Assembly: GCA_947629595.1 (NCBI GenBank)
Contig: CANREI010000015.1
Span: 1 to 21,745, forward strand
DNA: 21,745 nt
Origin: an uncultured Alphaproteobacteria bacterium
GTDB taxonomy: Bacteria; Pseudomonadota; Alphaproteobacteria; CAAHEQ01; UBA3637
Direction: 5' to 3'
Below are positions 5,907 through 13,139 of the stretch, in pieces. Below the pieces are notes generated by a model that ran no database searches, was not told the DNA's origin, and worked only from the letters and a program-made list of their open reading frames with translations. Within the stretch, counting starts at the first letter, position 1. Each line of letters begins with the position of its first letter. A program made the position numbers and the translations under genes.

Positions 5907-7316
5907 ATGGTTTTCTCATCATTCACGTTTCTTTGTTATTTTTTGCCGATTGTCGTCGGAATTTATTACATATTACCCAATCGTTTTCGCAATGTGTTTC
6001 TGCTTTCGGCGTCGCTGTTGTTTTACGGGTGGGGGCGACCTGCGCATTTATTGGTATTGCTGTGCTTTATTGTCATCGGGTTTTATGCCGCCAAAGGCAT
6101 AACGCGTTATCCGCAAAAAGCCAAAATGATATGTACGGCAAGCTGTTTTTACATTTTAGGCATTTTTTTCTTTTTCAAATACGGTGATTTTGCTCTGGCC
6201 TCCTTCAACGATTTAACGAAAAAAAGCCTGCCGTTGTTTTATATTGCCCTGCCGCTCGGCATTTCTTTTTATGTGTTTCAATTGCTCTCTTATGTGATTG
6301 ATGTTTATCGCCAAAAAGCGAACGTTCAAAAAAGTTTTTCCGCGCTGGCGCTGTATGTCAGCAGTTTTCCGCAACTGATTGCCGGCCCGATTGTGCGCTA
6401 TGATACCGTTGCCAAACAATTGACAAATCGGCGTCACTCCGTGGCAAAGGTTTATCAGGGGTTGCGCCGGTTTTTAATCGGCCTTGCCAAAAAAGTAATT
6501 ATTGCCGATATGGCGGGGCATAGCGTTGATGTTATTTTTGCAAGTTCCGTTTCGTCTTTAACACCTGCCATTGCGTGGCTCGGCGCGGTTTTATATGCCT
6601 TACAAATTTATTTCGATTTTTCGGGTTATTCCGATATGGCTATCGGATTGGGACGTATGTTCGGTTTTCGCTTTTTGGAAAACTTTAATTATCCTTATCT
6701 TTCCAAGTCGATTTCCGAATTTTGGCGTCGGTGGCATATTTCGTTATCAAGCTGGTTTAAATCGTATGTATATATTCCCTTGGGCGGCAACAGAAACGGC
6801 TTGTTGCGAACCGTTTTCAATTTGGCAACGGTGTTTTGCTTAACCGGCTTTTGGCACGGCGCCGCCTGGACCATGGTTGTATGGGGATTATGGCAAGGCT
6901 TTTTCGTGATTTTGGAAAAACTGTTAAAAGCCGTGGCACATTCCCTGCATATCACGCACATTCCCGCCGTTTTTTATGCCGTTATCGGCCGGTGTTATGC
7001 TTTAATCGCCTTACTGCTCGGTTGGGTTATTTTTCGGGCGGAAACACTCTCGCAAGCTTATGATTACATTCGGTTAATGTTCGGATTTCTTCCCTATAAA
7101 CAAGCGTTCGGCGTTTCTTATTATGTGCAAGGGCTGTTATGGTTCATTATTGCCTTTGCCGTGATTGCTTCAACAGGCGTATTTAAATCTGTTCTGCGTT
7201 ATCGGAATTTTTGGGCGCACTTGTTTATCAATCTCTGGCTGCTTTTCCTGTTGTTCATTGTAATTGTGCTGTTAACGGGCAGCGGATACAGTGCCTTTAT
7301 TTATTTTCGGTTTTAA
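5907..7316 (+). CDS. AlgI-like MBOAT O-acyltransferase
   Basis: This 469-residue polytopic membrane protein is an MBOAT acyltransferase of the AlgI/DltB/PatA type, which carries acetyl (or other acyl) groups across the inner membrane for transfer to an extracytoplasmic glycan. Diagnostic blocks are PLGISFYVFQLLSYV, GPIVRY, YFDFSGYSDMAIGLGRMFG, SEFWRRWHISLSSW (His277) and GFWHGAAWT, where His317 is the conserved catalytic-site histidine. Its ATG follows the stop of the AlgX-like gene with no gap (TAAATG), so translation is coupled. No alginate or other polysaccharide genes are adjacent, so the acceptor could be a distant polysaccharide or peptidoglycan. It ends exactly where the convergent uppP gene ends. 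Confidence 0.92.
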   Translation: MVFSSFTFLCYFLPIVVGIYYILPNRFRNVFLLSASLLFYGWGRPAHLLVLLCFIVIGFYAAKGITRYPQKAKMICTASCFYILGIFFFFKYGDFALASFNDLTKKSLPLFYIALPLGISFYVFQLLSYVIDVYRQKANVQKSFSALALYVSSFPQLIAGPIVRYDTVAKQLTNRRHSVAKVYQGLRRFLIGLAKKVIIADMAGHSVDVIFASSVSSLTPAIAWLGAVLYALQIYFDFSGYSDMAIGLGRMFGFRFLENFNYPYLSKSISEFWRRWHISLSSWFKSYVYIPLGGNRNGLLRTVFNLATVFCLTGFWHGAAWTMVVWGLWQGFFVILEKLLKAVAHSLHITHIPAVFYAVIGRCYALIALLLGWVIFRAETLSQAYDYIRLMFGFLPYKQAFGVSYYVQGLLWFIIAFAVIASTGVFKSVLRYRNFWAHLFINLWLLFLLFIVIVLLTGSGYSAFIYFRF

Positions 7317-8099
7317 TTACCAAAACAAATAAAACAACACAAGCCCCAACACAATGCGATAAACGGCAAACACGGCAAAAGACGCCGTTTTCAACCACCG
7401 CATTAAAAACCACACGGCAACCGATCCGAAAACGGCCGCCGCCAAAATACCCGTGCCGATTTGCGAGAGACTTTCACCCGATAACGATTGATTAAGATAA
7501 GCCGTTAATAACATATATGCCGCACCGCAAAAAATAACGGGAATTGACATCAACATGGAAAATTTGGCGCTGTCGGTGCGGGAATAACCCAAAAAACGGG
7601 CGCATGTCATGGTAATGCCCGATCGGCTGGTACCGGGAATTAAAGCCAACGCCTGCGCTAATCCGATATAAAAAGCGTTGCGATATGTCATTTGCCCGAT
7701 TGTTTTTGTTTTGGGCGCTTTTTTATCGACAATCCATAGTAAAATACCGTAAAAAACTGCCGTGAAAGCAATCACCAACGGCGAACGCAAGGTTGTTTCC
7801 ACAATTTCTTTCAAAAAAAAGCCGACAATCAATGCCGGAAGCGTGGCAATAATTAACTCGAACCCCAGTTTTTGCTCGGCGCCTTTATGCCAAAAACCGA
7901 TGAGCAAGCGACAAATATCTTTGGCAAAAAAAGCCATTACGGCAATTAACGTTCCCAAATGCAAAGAAATATCCATCAACAAAGTTTGATGCGAAAAATT
8001 AAGTTTTTCCATTAAAATTAAATGCCCCGACGAACTCACGGGCAAAAATTCAGTGGCACTTTGCACAAACGCCAATAAAAGGGTGGAATCGAACGACAT
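7317..8099 (-). CDS. uppP: Undecaprenyl-diphosphate phosphatase UppP/BacA
   Basis: UppP (260 residues) dephosphorylates undecaprenyl diphosphate at the membrane, recycling the lipid carrier for peptidoglycan and other surface glycans; family members raise bacitracin tolerance. The two signature regions are present: QSATEFLPVSSSGH (residues 13-26), giving the (E/Q)xxxE motif as Gln13 and Glu17, and PGTSRSGIT (155-163) with the conserved Ser/Arg. The rest is hydrophobic with several membrane helices, and length is normal. It is a single-gene unit with its own predicted promoter and a GAGAG ribosome site. Its stop codon abuts that of the MBOAT gene with no spacer and no visible terminator. Confidence 0.96.
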   Translation of the reverse strand: MSFDSTLLLAFVQSATEFLPVSSSGHLILMEKLNFSHQTLLMDISLHLGTLIAVMAFFAKDICRLLIGFWHKGAEQKLGFELIIATLPALIVGFFLKEIVETTLRSPLVIAFTAVFYGILLWIVDKKAPKTKTIGQMTYRNAFYIGLAQALALIPGTSRSGITMTCARFLGYSRTDSAKFSMLMSIPVIFCGAAYMLLTAYLNQSLSGESLSQIGTGILAAAVFGSVAVWFLMRWLKTASFAVFAVYRIVLGLVLFYLFW

Positions 8100-8123
8100 T
8101 TTTCTTTCTCTCTTTTGCCCTTA

Positions 8124-8153
8124 ACAATAAGCATAAAACAAAAGTCTTGTCAA
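8124..8153 (-). promoter_or_regulatory. Predicted uppP promoter
   Basis: On the minus strand a consensus TTGACA (8148-8153) is followed after 18 bp by TATTGT (8124-8129), or after 17 bp by TTATTG. TATTGT also serves as the predicted -10 box upstream of ybaB. The leader would be roughly 20 nt. Confidence 0.6.
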
Positions 8154-8180
8154 TCGAAAAAAGAAGTTTTATGAATGCCG

Positions 8181-8217
8181 AAAAACAAAAACGGCCTTTG
8201 AGATATCCCAAAGACCG
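8181..8217 (-). terminator. Intrinsic terminator after pgk
   Basis: Read on the minus strand, an 11-bp stem (8207-8217 with 8192-8202, using two G-T wobbles) with an ATAT loop is followed by TTTTTGTTTTT. It lies 21 bp after the pgk stop. The wobbles pair only on the minus strand, so this terminates pgk rather than uppP. Confidence 0.85.
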
Positions 8218-8238
8218 CTTTTTTTAAACGTAAATGCC

Positions 8239-9426
8239 TTATTTTTCCAAAATGGCAACACCCGGCAATGATTTGCCTTCCATCCATTCCAAGAAAGCAC
8301 CGCCGGCAGCGGAAACATAAGTTAACGCCTCATTCACACCGGCTTTTTTCAAAGCGGAAACCGTGTCACCGCCGCCCGCAACGGAAGTGAGCTTGCCCTC
8401 TTTCGTTAAAGCGGCAACCGCGGCGGCAATTTCATTCGTGCCTTTATCAAACGGCTTAATCTCAAACGCGCCGACAGGGCCGTTCCAAATTAACGTTTTG
8501 CATTGAGAAATAACGTGAATAAACGTTTCAACCGATTTCGGCCCGATATCCAACAAAACCTTGCCCGCGGGCACGGCAGCAGCATCGGAAACATGCGGCG
8601 TTTGTCCTTCACCGAATTGATCGGCCCACGTTAAATCGCTCGGCAGAACAATTTTGCAATTTCCGGCATTTTCCAAAATAGATTTTGCCGTATCAATCAT
8701 GGACGGCTCAACCAGCGATCCTTCTCCCATGGCAATGCCTTGCGCTGCCAAAAAGGTATGCGCCATACCGCCGCCGATGCATAAATAATCAACTTTTTTC
8801 ACCAAATTGCCCAACAAATCAAGCTTGGTGGAAACTTTGGATCCGCCGACCAATGCCACTGCCGGCCGAACCGGATTACCCAGTGCTTTATCCAACGCTT
8901 CCAACTCTTCCTGCATTAACCGACCGGCACCGCGCGGCAATAAATGCGCCATTCCCTCGGTAGACGCATGCGCCCGATGCGCCGTTGAAAAGGCATCGTT
9001 AATATAAATATCAATACCGCTGGCCAAATGTTCGGCAAATTCTTTGTCGTTGGCTTCTTCGCCTTTATGGAAACGCAAGTTTTCCAGCAAAATGACATCG
9101 CCTTTTTGCATACCGCGCACCAGCATATCGCGTTTATCGCCGATGCAATCTTCCGAAAACAAAATTTTTAATCCCGACGCTTTAGATAACGCATCGGCAA
9201 TAAATGTCATGGAATATTCCGGATTTTTTTCACCTTTCGGACGACCGAAGTGCGAAGCCACAACAACTTTTGCACCCTTTTCAACCAATTCTTTCAACGT
9301 GGGAACAAAGCGATCAATGCGTGTCATATCCGTAATTTTGCCCTCTTTGGCCGGCACGTTTAAATCGGCGCGCACAAAAACCGTTTTATTGTTAAAATCA
9401 AAATCATCTAGTGTTTTATAAGTCAT
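8239..9426 (-). CDS. pgk: Phosphoglycerate kinase
   Basis: Phosphoglycerate kinase (395 residues) transfers phosphate between 1,3-bisphosphoglycerate and ADP, the first ATP-forming step of glycolysis. Motifs in order: VRADLNVP near the start, SHFGRPKGE (substrate-binding basic patch), NDAFSTAHRAHAST, the hinge region GGSKVSTKLDLL, the nucleotide-binding WNGPVGAFE and the C-terminal GGGDTVSAL. The frame extends 12 codons upstream, but the ATG at 9426 with AAAGGAAC ahead of it and the usual start MTYKTLDDFD are preferred. It lies 82 bp after gap, with a hairpin between, so it is probably transcribed both from the gap promoter and modulated by that hairpin. A clear terminator follows. Confidence 0.97.
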   Translation of the reverse strand: MTYKTLDDFDFNNKTVFVRADLNVPAKEGKITDMTRIDRFVPTLKELVEKGAKVVVASHFGRPKGEKNPEYSMTFIADALSKASGLKILFSEDCIGDKRDMLVRGMQKGDVILLENLRFHKGEEANDKEFAEHLASGIDIYINDAFSTAHRAHASTEGMAHLLPRGAGRLMQEELEALDKALGNPVRPAVALVGGSKVSTKLDLLGNLVKKVDYLCIGGGMAHTFLAAQGIAMGEGSLVEPSMIDTAKSILENAGNCKIVLPSDLTWADQFGEGQTPHVSDAAAVPAGKVLLDIGPKSVETFIHVISQCKTLIWNGPVGAFEIKPFDKGTNEIAAAVAALTKEGKLTSVAGGGDTVSALKKAGVNEALTYVSAAGGAFLEWMEGKSLPGVAILEK

Positions 9427-9443
9427 TTTTTTGTTCCTTTTCA

Positions 9444-9487
9444 AATAAAAGGAGGGAATCAATGCCTTTCAGACAACGAATCCCTCC
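9444..9487 (-). terminator. Hairpin between gap and pgk, possible attenuator
   Basis: GGAGGGA-A-TC (9451-9460) pairs with GA-A-TCCCTCC (9478-9487) apart from one A-A mismatch, with a 17-base loop, and on the minus strand it is followed by TTTTATTT. It may act as a leaky terminator or RNA-stability hairpin that sets different levels of gap and pgk. Note that the arm next to pgk is complementary to a GGAGG-type ribosome site, though the pgk site itself lies just outside. Confidence 0.5.
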
Positions 9488-9508
9488 ATTTTGCCAAAAA
9501 AAACCGAA

Positions 9509-10519
9509 TTACTTAATCAAAGCGCCCATATAAGCAGCCGTATCAAGCATTCTGTTGGAGAAACCCCACTCGTTATCATACCAGCTCATCACGCGTAATT
9601 GCGTGCCGCCGATAACTTTTGTACCGTTCGCATCAAACGTGGAGGAATGCGCATTATGCGTAAAGTCAATGGAAACGAGCGGTAAATCATTATAACCCAA
9701 AATACCGTTCAATTCGCCTTCGGCATATTTTTTCATGGTGGCGTTCACTTCTTCAACCGTTACCGTGCGTTTCATAATAAGATTGGCATCAACCAACGAA
9801 ACATCGGGTGTGGGAACACGAATGGAAACACCGTCCAATTTACCGGCTAATTGCGGTAAGACCAAGCCGACGGCTTTCGCAGCGCCGGTGGAGGTGGGAA
9901 TCATACTCATGGCTGCTGCCCGAGAACGATATAAATCTTTATGCACCTGATCCAAAATCTTTTGATCGTTCGTGTAAGAGTGAATGGTTGTCATAAAGCC
10001 TTGTTCAATACCGAATTCTTTATCCAACACATACGCCACGGGCGATAAGCAGTTTGTGGTGCAGGAAGCATTGGAAACAACAATATCATCAGCCGTTAAT
10101 GTTTTTTGGTTCACGCCGAACACAATTGTTTTATCGGCTCCTTGCGAGGGCGCGGAAACCAAAACCCGTTTGGCACCGGCTTGAATGTGAACCATGGCTT
10201 TTTCTTTGGCGGTAAAGATACCCGTGCATTCCATCACGATATCAATATTCATTTCTTTCCACGGTAATTGCGTGGGATCCCGTTGCGCAATGACTTTTGT
10301 TTTATAGTCACCGGCAATAATGTAATCACCTTCTGCCCGAACATCAAAGCAGGTTGCCCGATGAACGGAATCATATTTCAATAAATAGGCATTGGCTTTG
10401 GCATCGCCTAAATCATTGATGGCGACGATATCAATATCTTTCCGTCCCGATTCCAAAAATGCCCGATAAACCAACCGACCGATACGACCGAAGCCGTTAA
10501 TTGCAACACGAATTGTCAT
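9509..10519 (-). CDS. gap: Glyceraldehyde-3-phosphate dehydrogenase, type I
   Basis: This 336-residue enzyme oxidises and phosphorylates glyceraldehyde 3-phosphate to 1,3-bisphosphoglycerate. It has the Rossmann start VAINGFGRIGR (5-15), Asn35-Asp36 at the end of the second strand (typical of NAD-preferring forms), the catalytic Cys153 in SNASCTTNC, His180 in TTIHSYTNDQ, the SRAAAMSMIPTSTGAAKAVG loop and the terminal SWYDNEWGFSNRM. The upstream in-frame ATG at 10534 is less likely than 10519, which has AAGGAG six bases ahead and begins at the usual MTIRVAING. It heads the gap-pgk unit. In several alphaproteobacteria tkt precedes gap; here an unrelated divergent gene does. Confidence 0.97.
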   Translation of the reverse strand: MTIRVAINGFGRIGRLVYRAFLESGRKDIDIVAINDLGDAKANAYLLKYDSVHRATCFDVRAEGDYIIAGDYKTKVIAQRDPTQLPWKEMNIDIVMECTGIFTAKEKAMVHIQAGAKRVLVSAPSQGADKTIVFGVNQKTLTADDIVVSNASCTTNCLSPVAYVLDKEFGIEQGFMTTIHSYTNDQKILDQVHKDLYRSRAAAMSMIPTSTGAAKAVGLVLPQLAGKLDGVSIRVPTPDVSLVDANLIMKRTVTVEEVNATMKKYAEGELNGILGYNDLPLVSIDFTHNAHSSTFDANGTKVIGGTQLRVMSWYDNEWGFSNRMLDTAAYMGALIK

Positions 10520-10579
10520 TTTTTTCTCCTTCATTTTAAATTACATACGAAATTTTTCCGTATTTCAAAAATCAGTTGC

Positions 10580-10609
10580 TATTTAGGCATATATTTTACA
10601 AAAAAGCAA
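10580..10609 (-). promoter_or_regulatory. Possible gap promoter
   Basis: On the minus strand TTGCTT (10604-10609) and TAAATA (10580-10585) are 18 bp apart in the AT-rich 259-bp intergenic region between gap and the divergent acidic-protein gene. The -35 context ACTTGCTTTTTT recurs upstream of prmA, which gives some support. The leader would be about 55 nt. Apart from the two promoters I see nothing else structured in this intergenic region. Confidence 0.35.
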
Positions 10610-10713
10610 GTATCTTTTTAAAGTTTTTATAAAAAAACAAAAGAAAATCGCTTTAAAAGCCTTATGAAAACTTTTTTATCTTCCGAAAAACGCAAAAAAA
10701 ACAAAAAATAAAC

Positions 10714-10742
10714 TTGCAAAGACAAAAAAACACCTGTACAAT
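10714..10742 (+). promoter_or_regulatory. Predicted promoter of the acidic-protein gene
   Basis: TTGCAA (10714-10719) and TACAAT (10737-10742) are separated by 17 bp. The expected start near 10749 leaves a leader of about 30 nt before the ATG at 10779. Confidence 0.55.
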
Positions 10743-10778
10743 AAAGCTATGTGATCAGTTTTTAAAAGGATGGTTTGC

Positions 10779-12302
10779 ATGGAAACGCCCGAAGTCTTAC
10801 CTGCCGAAAATGAGGAAAATGACCCGAAAAAAACGGTGTCACGTCCGCCGAAAACGGCCGTCGAACAAGAAGAAGACGATGAAGAAACACCCGTTAAAAA
10901 AGATACCACCGGTGATGATGACGAATCGGGAGATGATTCCGATGATGAAGACGATTCGGAGGGTGACGACAGTGATGACGATGATGAAAATCCCGATGAT
11001 GACGATGATGACGATGACGGTGAAACAGGCAGCGGCACAAGCAGCGGCGAAGAAGATGAAAATGAATTGATTTGGCTTAAAAAAGAAGAAAAAAACACCA
11101 AAAATCAATTTTTGAAACCGGAAAACATTAAACCGAAAATACCGAAAAAAGAAAAAATTAAAGGTCCTGAAAAAATTGATCGGACGCCGTGGCAACAAAT
11201 GATTGATTTTCTTGTACACGGTGCCAAAGGAGCCATGATTAAAAACGGCGATATTTCCATTAAAGAACAAATTGCCGATAAATTACTGCTCGGATTGGGT
11301 TTTAAGTCGTTTAAAGAAGATATTCTGTTGCAGCAACAGGCCAAAAAATATTGGACGCAAAAATTTTCCGGACAAAAAGCCGATGTTTCGCTTTTAAATA
11401 CGGATAAAATCACCAAAAAAATAAAAAATGAAGAAACCGTTCAACAAAATAAGCAAACCCGACAAGAAAAGGCAAGTGAACATACAAACTTTTTAACACG
11501 ATTGATAAAACAAAAAAATCAGGAAGCGGTTTCGGCCAAACCGAACCGACAACCGGAGAATTTAAATTCTCGCATTTTAAATCAAAAACCGGAAAAACAG
11601 CCCGTATCTCATCAAACGTTTGTTCCGCAACAAACACAAACCGTTCTCAATGAAACAAAAACAACTGTTTCACACGGATTAAAAGAAAAAATCGGGCAAG
11701 CCGTTCAACCCGTTCGGCAAACGGAACAAAAACTGCCCGTCCGACAAAACCAACCCGTTCAACAAAACGAAGTGTTATCACAAAAACCTTTAACCGTTAC
11801 CGAGTTAAAGCGTCAAGAAAAAAAAGAAGCCGAACTCAATCCGACAGTTGAACAAAGCATTCAAAAGCAACAAAAACAAGAGCAGAAAGATTTTCATAAT
11901 ATGATTATGATGCAGCAAATGCAACTGCAAAACAATATGCAAAACACCATGCAAAGCAAACTGCAAAACGAGATTCAGCAACAAGCTTTACAACAACAAA
12001 TGGGGTTTGTTGCCGCCGCCAGAGCAGGATTGCAACATTTTCATCACCAACCGCACAGACAGCCCCATAATTTTCAGTTAAATGAATCGTTAAACAAACA
12101 GCCGATAACGCCCGAACAAGGAATTTCCAATTCCGTGAGCTCGGAAGCTATAAATGATGCAAGAGAACTGGTTAGAGGAATGGCGGTACAACAAAACGCG
12201 CTCGAAGGAAGCTCACAACCTGTTCCTTCTGATAAAGATAGAGAAGGTAGAGAAGATATAGCAGATATAGCAGCTCAACCCAAAACCAATGACGGCAGAT
12301 AA
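10779..12302 (+). CDS. Acidic, Lys- and Gln-rich disordered protein, unknown function
   Basis: The 507-residue product matches no family I recognise. It has no signal peptide or membrane segment. Residues 31-97 are almost all Asp, Glu, Ser and Gly, with a run of eight Asp; 101-133 are Lys-rich with KPKIPKKEKIKG. Residues about 134-200 (TPWQQMIDFLVHG, then DKLLLGLGFKSFKED) have a normal hydrophobic pattern and may be the only folded domain. From 215 to 440 the chain is very rich in Gln, Lys and Asn, with a Met/Gln segment (375-409) likely to form a coiled coil; 420-430 is His-rich. An ATG nine bases upstream (10770) is possible, but AAAAGGA is correctly spaced only for 10779. It stands alone with its own promoter. 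Confidence 0.85.
   Translation: METPEVLPAENEENDPKKTVSRPPKTAVEQEEDDEETPVKKDTTGDDDESGDDSDDEDDSEGDDSDDDDENPDDDDDDDDGETGSGTSSGEEDENELIWLKKEEKNTKNQFLKPENIKPKIPKKEKIKGPEKIDRTPWQQMIDFLVHGAKGAMIKNGDISIKEQIADKLLLGLGFKSFKEDILLQQQAKKYWTQKFSGQKADVSLLNTDKITKKIKNEETVQQNKQTRQEKASEHTNFLTRLIKQKNQEAVSAKPNRQPENLNSRILNQKPEKQPVSHQTFVPQQTQTVLNETKTTVSHGLKEKIGQAVQPVRQTEQKLPVRQNQPVQQNEVLSQKPLTVTELKRQEKKEAELNPTVEQSIQKQQKQEQKDFHNMIMMQQMQLQNNMQNTMQSKLQNEIQQQALQQQMGFVAAARAGLQHFHHQPHRQPHNFQLNESLNKQPITPEQGISNSVSSEAINDARELVRGMAVQQNALEGSSQPVPSDKDREGREDIADIAAQPKTNDGR
10869..11018 (+). repeat. Asp/Glu codon low-complexity tract
   Basis: This 150-bp stretch inside the acidic gene is dominated by GAT, GAC and GAA codons, giving 37 or so acidic residues of 50. 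It is a degenerate trinucleotide repeat, mixed enough in GAT and GAC to be shaped by selection on protein rather than simple slippage. On the opposite strand it produces artefactual Ser-, Ile- and Phe-rich frames. Confidence 0.8.
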
Positions 12303-12998
12303 CTACTTTGTTTGATTTGTTGACAATAAAATTTCACACGATTGTAAATCCGCGGGCGTGTTAATATCCAGCGCAAAATAATTGTCAATTTCATATCCGT
12401 GCCGCGCATCGTTTAACGATGTTTGTAACGTCAATCCGTCGGTTTTAAATAAATATAAACACCCGTTTACATAGTAAGCCTGCGTCATATCTTGCCGCCG
12501 AACGGTTGATGTGTGATTGAGCACATTCGCTAAAGAATCGCCGCGTTTGTAACGAATGAGAGTCGGATTATAGGGAATGGGCGAAACACTCACGCCGTCA
12601 TTATAATTGTGATCAATTTGCCATTGAATCATACCGTCAATATGCATAGCGCGCCGAAGCGGAGAGGTTGGCTGTAAAATCATCATATAATCGAAATGTT
12701 GCCCTTTTTGTTCATAAACACTTAATGTATGCATGATACATTCAATGGTTTTTGATGTATCAAGCGCCAATTCGGGCGGACGATCCACAACCGAAACACC
12801 TTGTTCTTGCGAAAAAGCTTTAATTTCTGCCCCGTCGGTTGAAACAACAATTTCATCTAACAATTCACTTTCTTTGGCAGATTTAATTGTCCAATAAATC
12901 AACGGCTGCCCGTTTAAAAGAACCATATTTTTATTAAGAATCCCTTTACTGCCCGCGCGGGCGGGAATAATGCCGATAATTTTTTTCCCTTGATACAT
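12303..12998 (-). CDS. CMP-sugar (acylneuraminate-type) cytidylyltransferase
   Basis: This 231-residue enzyme belongs to the CMP-N-acetylneuraminate synthetase family, which activates a nonulosonic acid with CTP to a CMP-sugar for surface glycan synthesis. It shows the nucleotide-binding motif IIPARAGSKGILNKN (10-24), VSTDGAEI, DRPPELALD (72-80), LQPTSPLRR (108-116), YVNGCLYLF near 176 and DINTPADL near 214. Substrate could be sialic, legionaminic, pseudaminic or a related acid; the sequence alone does not decide. No neuB, neuC or glycosyltransferase lies nearby, so it is an isolated member of a pathway. GGGAGG precedes the ATG at 12998 by about ten bases. Its stop abuts that of the convergent acidic-protein gene. 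Confidence 0.85.
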   Translation of the reverse strand: MYQGKKIIGIIPARAGSKGILNKNMVLLNGQPLIYWTIKSAKESELLDEIVVSTDGAEIKAFSQEQGVSVVDRPPELALDTSKTIECIMHTLSVYEQKGQHFDYMMILQPTSPLRRAMHIDGMIQWQIDHNYNDGVSVSPIPYNPTLIRYKRGDSLANVLNHTSTVRRQDMTQAYYVNGCLYLFKTDGLTLQTSLNDARHGYEIDNYFALDINTPADLQSCEILLSTNQTK

Positions 12999-13035
12999 TT
13001 ATTGGTTTTCCTCCCTCTAAATCAAAGCTTTTTTC

Positions 13036-13064
13036 AGCATACACAATTATTTTCTTTTTTGCAA
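13036..13064 (-). promoter_or_regulatory. Predicted promoter of the cytidylyltransferase gene
   Basis: On the minus strand TTGCAA (13059-13064) and TATGCT (13036-13041) are 17 bp apart, in the 141-bp divergent region shared with prmA. The -35 box is the same hexamer as for the acidic-protein gene. Confidence 0.45.
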
Positions 13065-13089
13065 CAAAAATTTAAATAAAACGAAATAC

Positions 13090-13118
13090 TTGCTTTTTTT
13101 TCATAAATCAAGCATAAT
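13090..13118 (+). promoter_or_regulatory. Predicted promoter of prmA-pepP-smpB
   Basis: TTGCTT (13090-13095) and CATAAT (13113-13118) are separated by 17 bp. Transcription would begin near 13125, leaving a leader of about 15 nt that holds little more than the ribosome site AAAAGGAG. Confidence 0.55.
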
Positions 13119-13139
13119 TCCCGAAAAGGAGTTTTGAAA

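Noticed and set aside
8685..9421. Plus-strand frames opposite pgk
   Set aside because: All lie wholly within the confidently identified pgk gene in antisense and have no recognisable product.
10869..11018. Possible CRISPR or tandem repeat array
   Set aside because: There are no regular repeats separated by unique spacers; the periodicity is simple codon repetition of Asp and Glu in a coding frame.
10676..11270. Long Ser-, Ile- or Phe-rich open frames on the minus strand opposite the acidic tract
   Set aside because: They are the reverse readings of repeated GAT/GAC/GAA codons; they have no ribosome site, no sensible composition, and the plus-strand frame is three times longer with a promoter and start site.
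13059..13064. TTGCAA palindromes at 10714 and 13059 as a shared operator
   Set aside because: They are better explained as -35 boxes; a six-base palindrome occurs by chance too often to argue for an operator.
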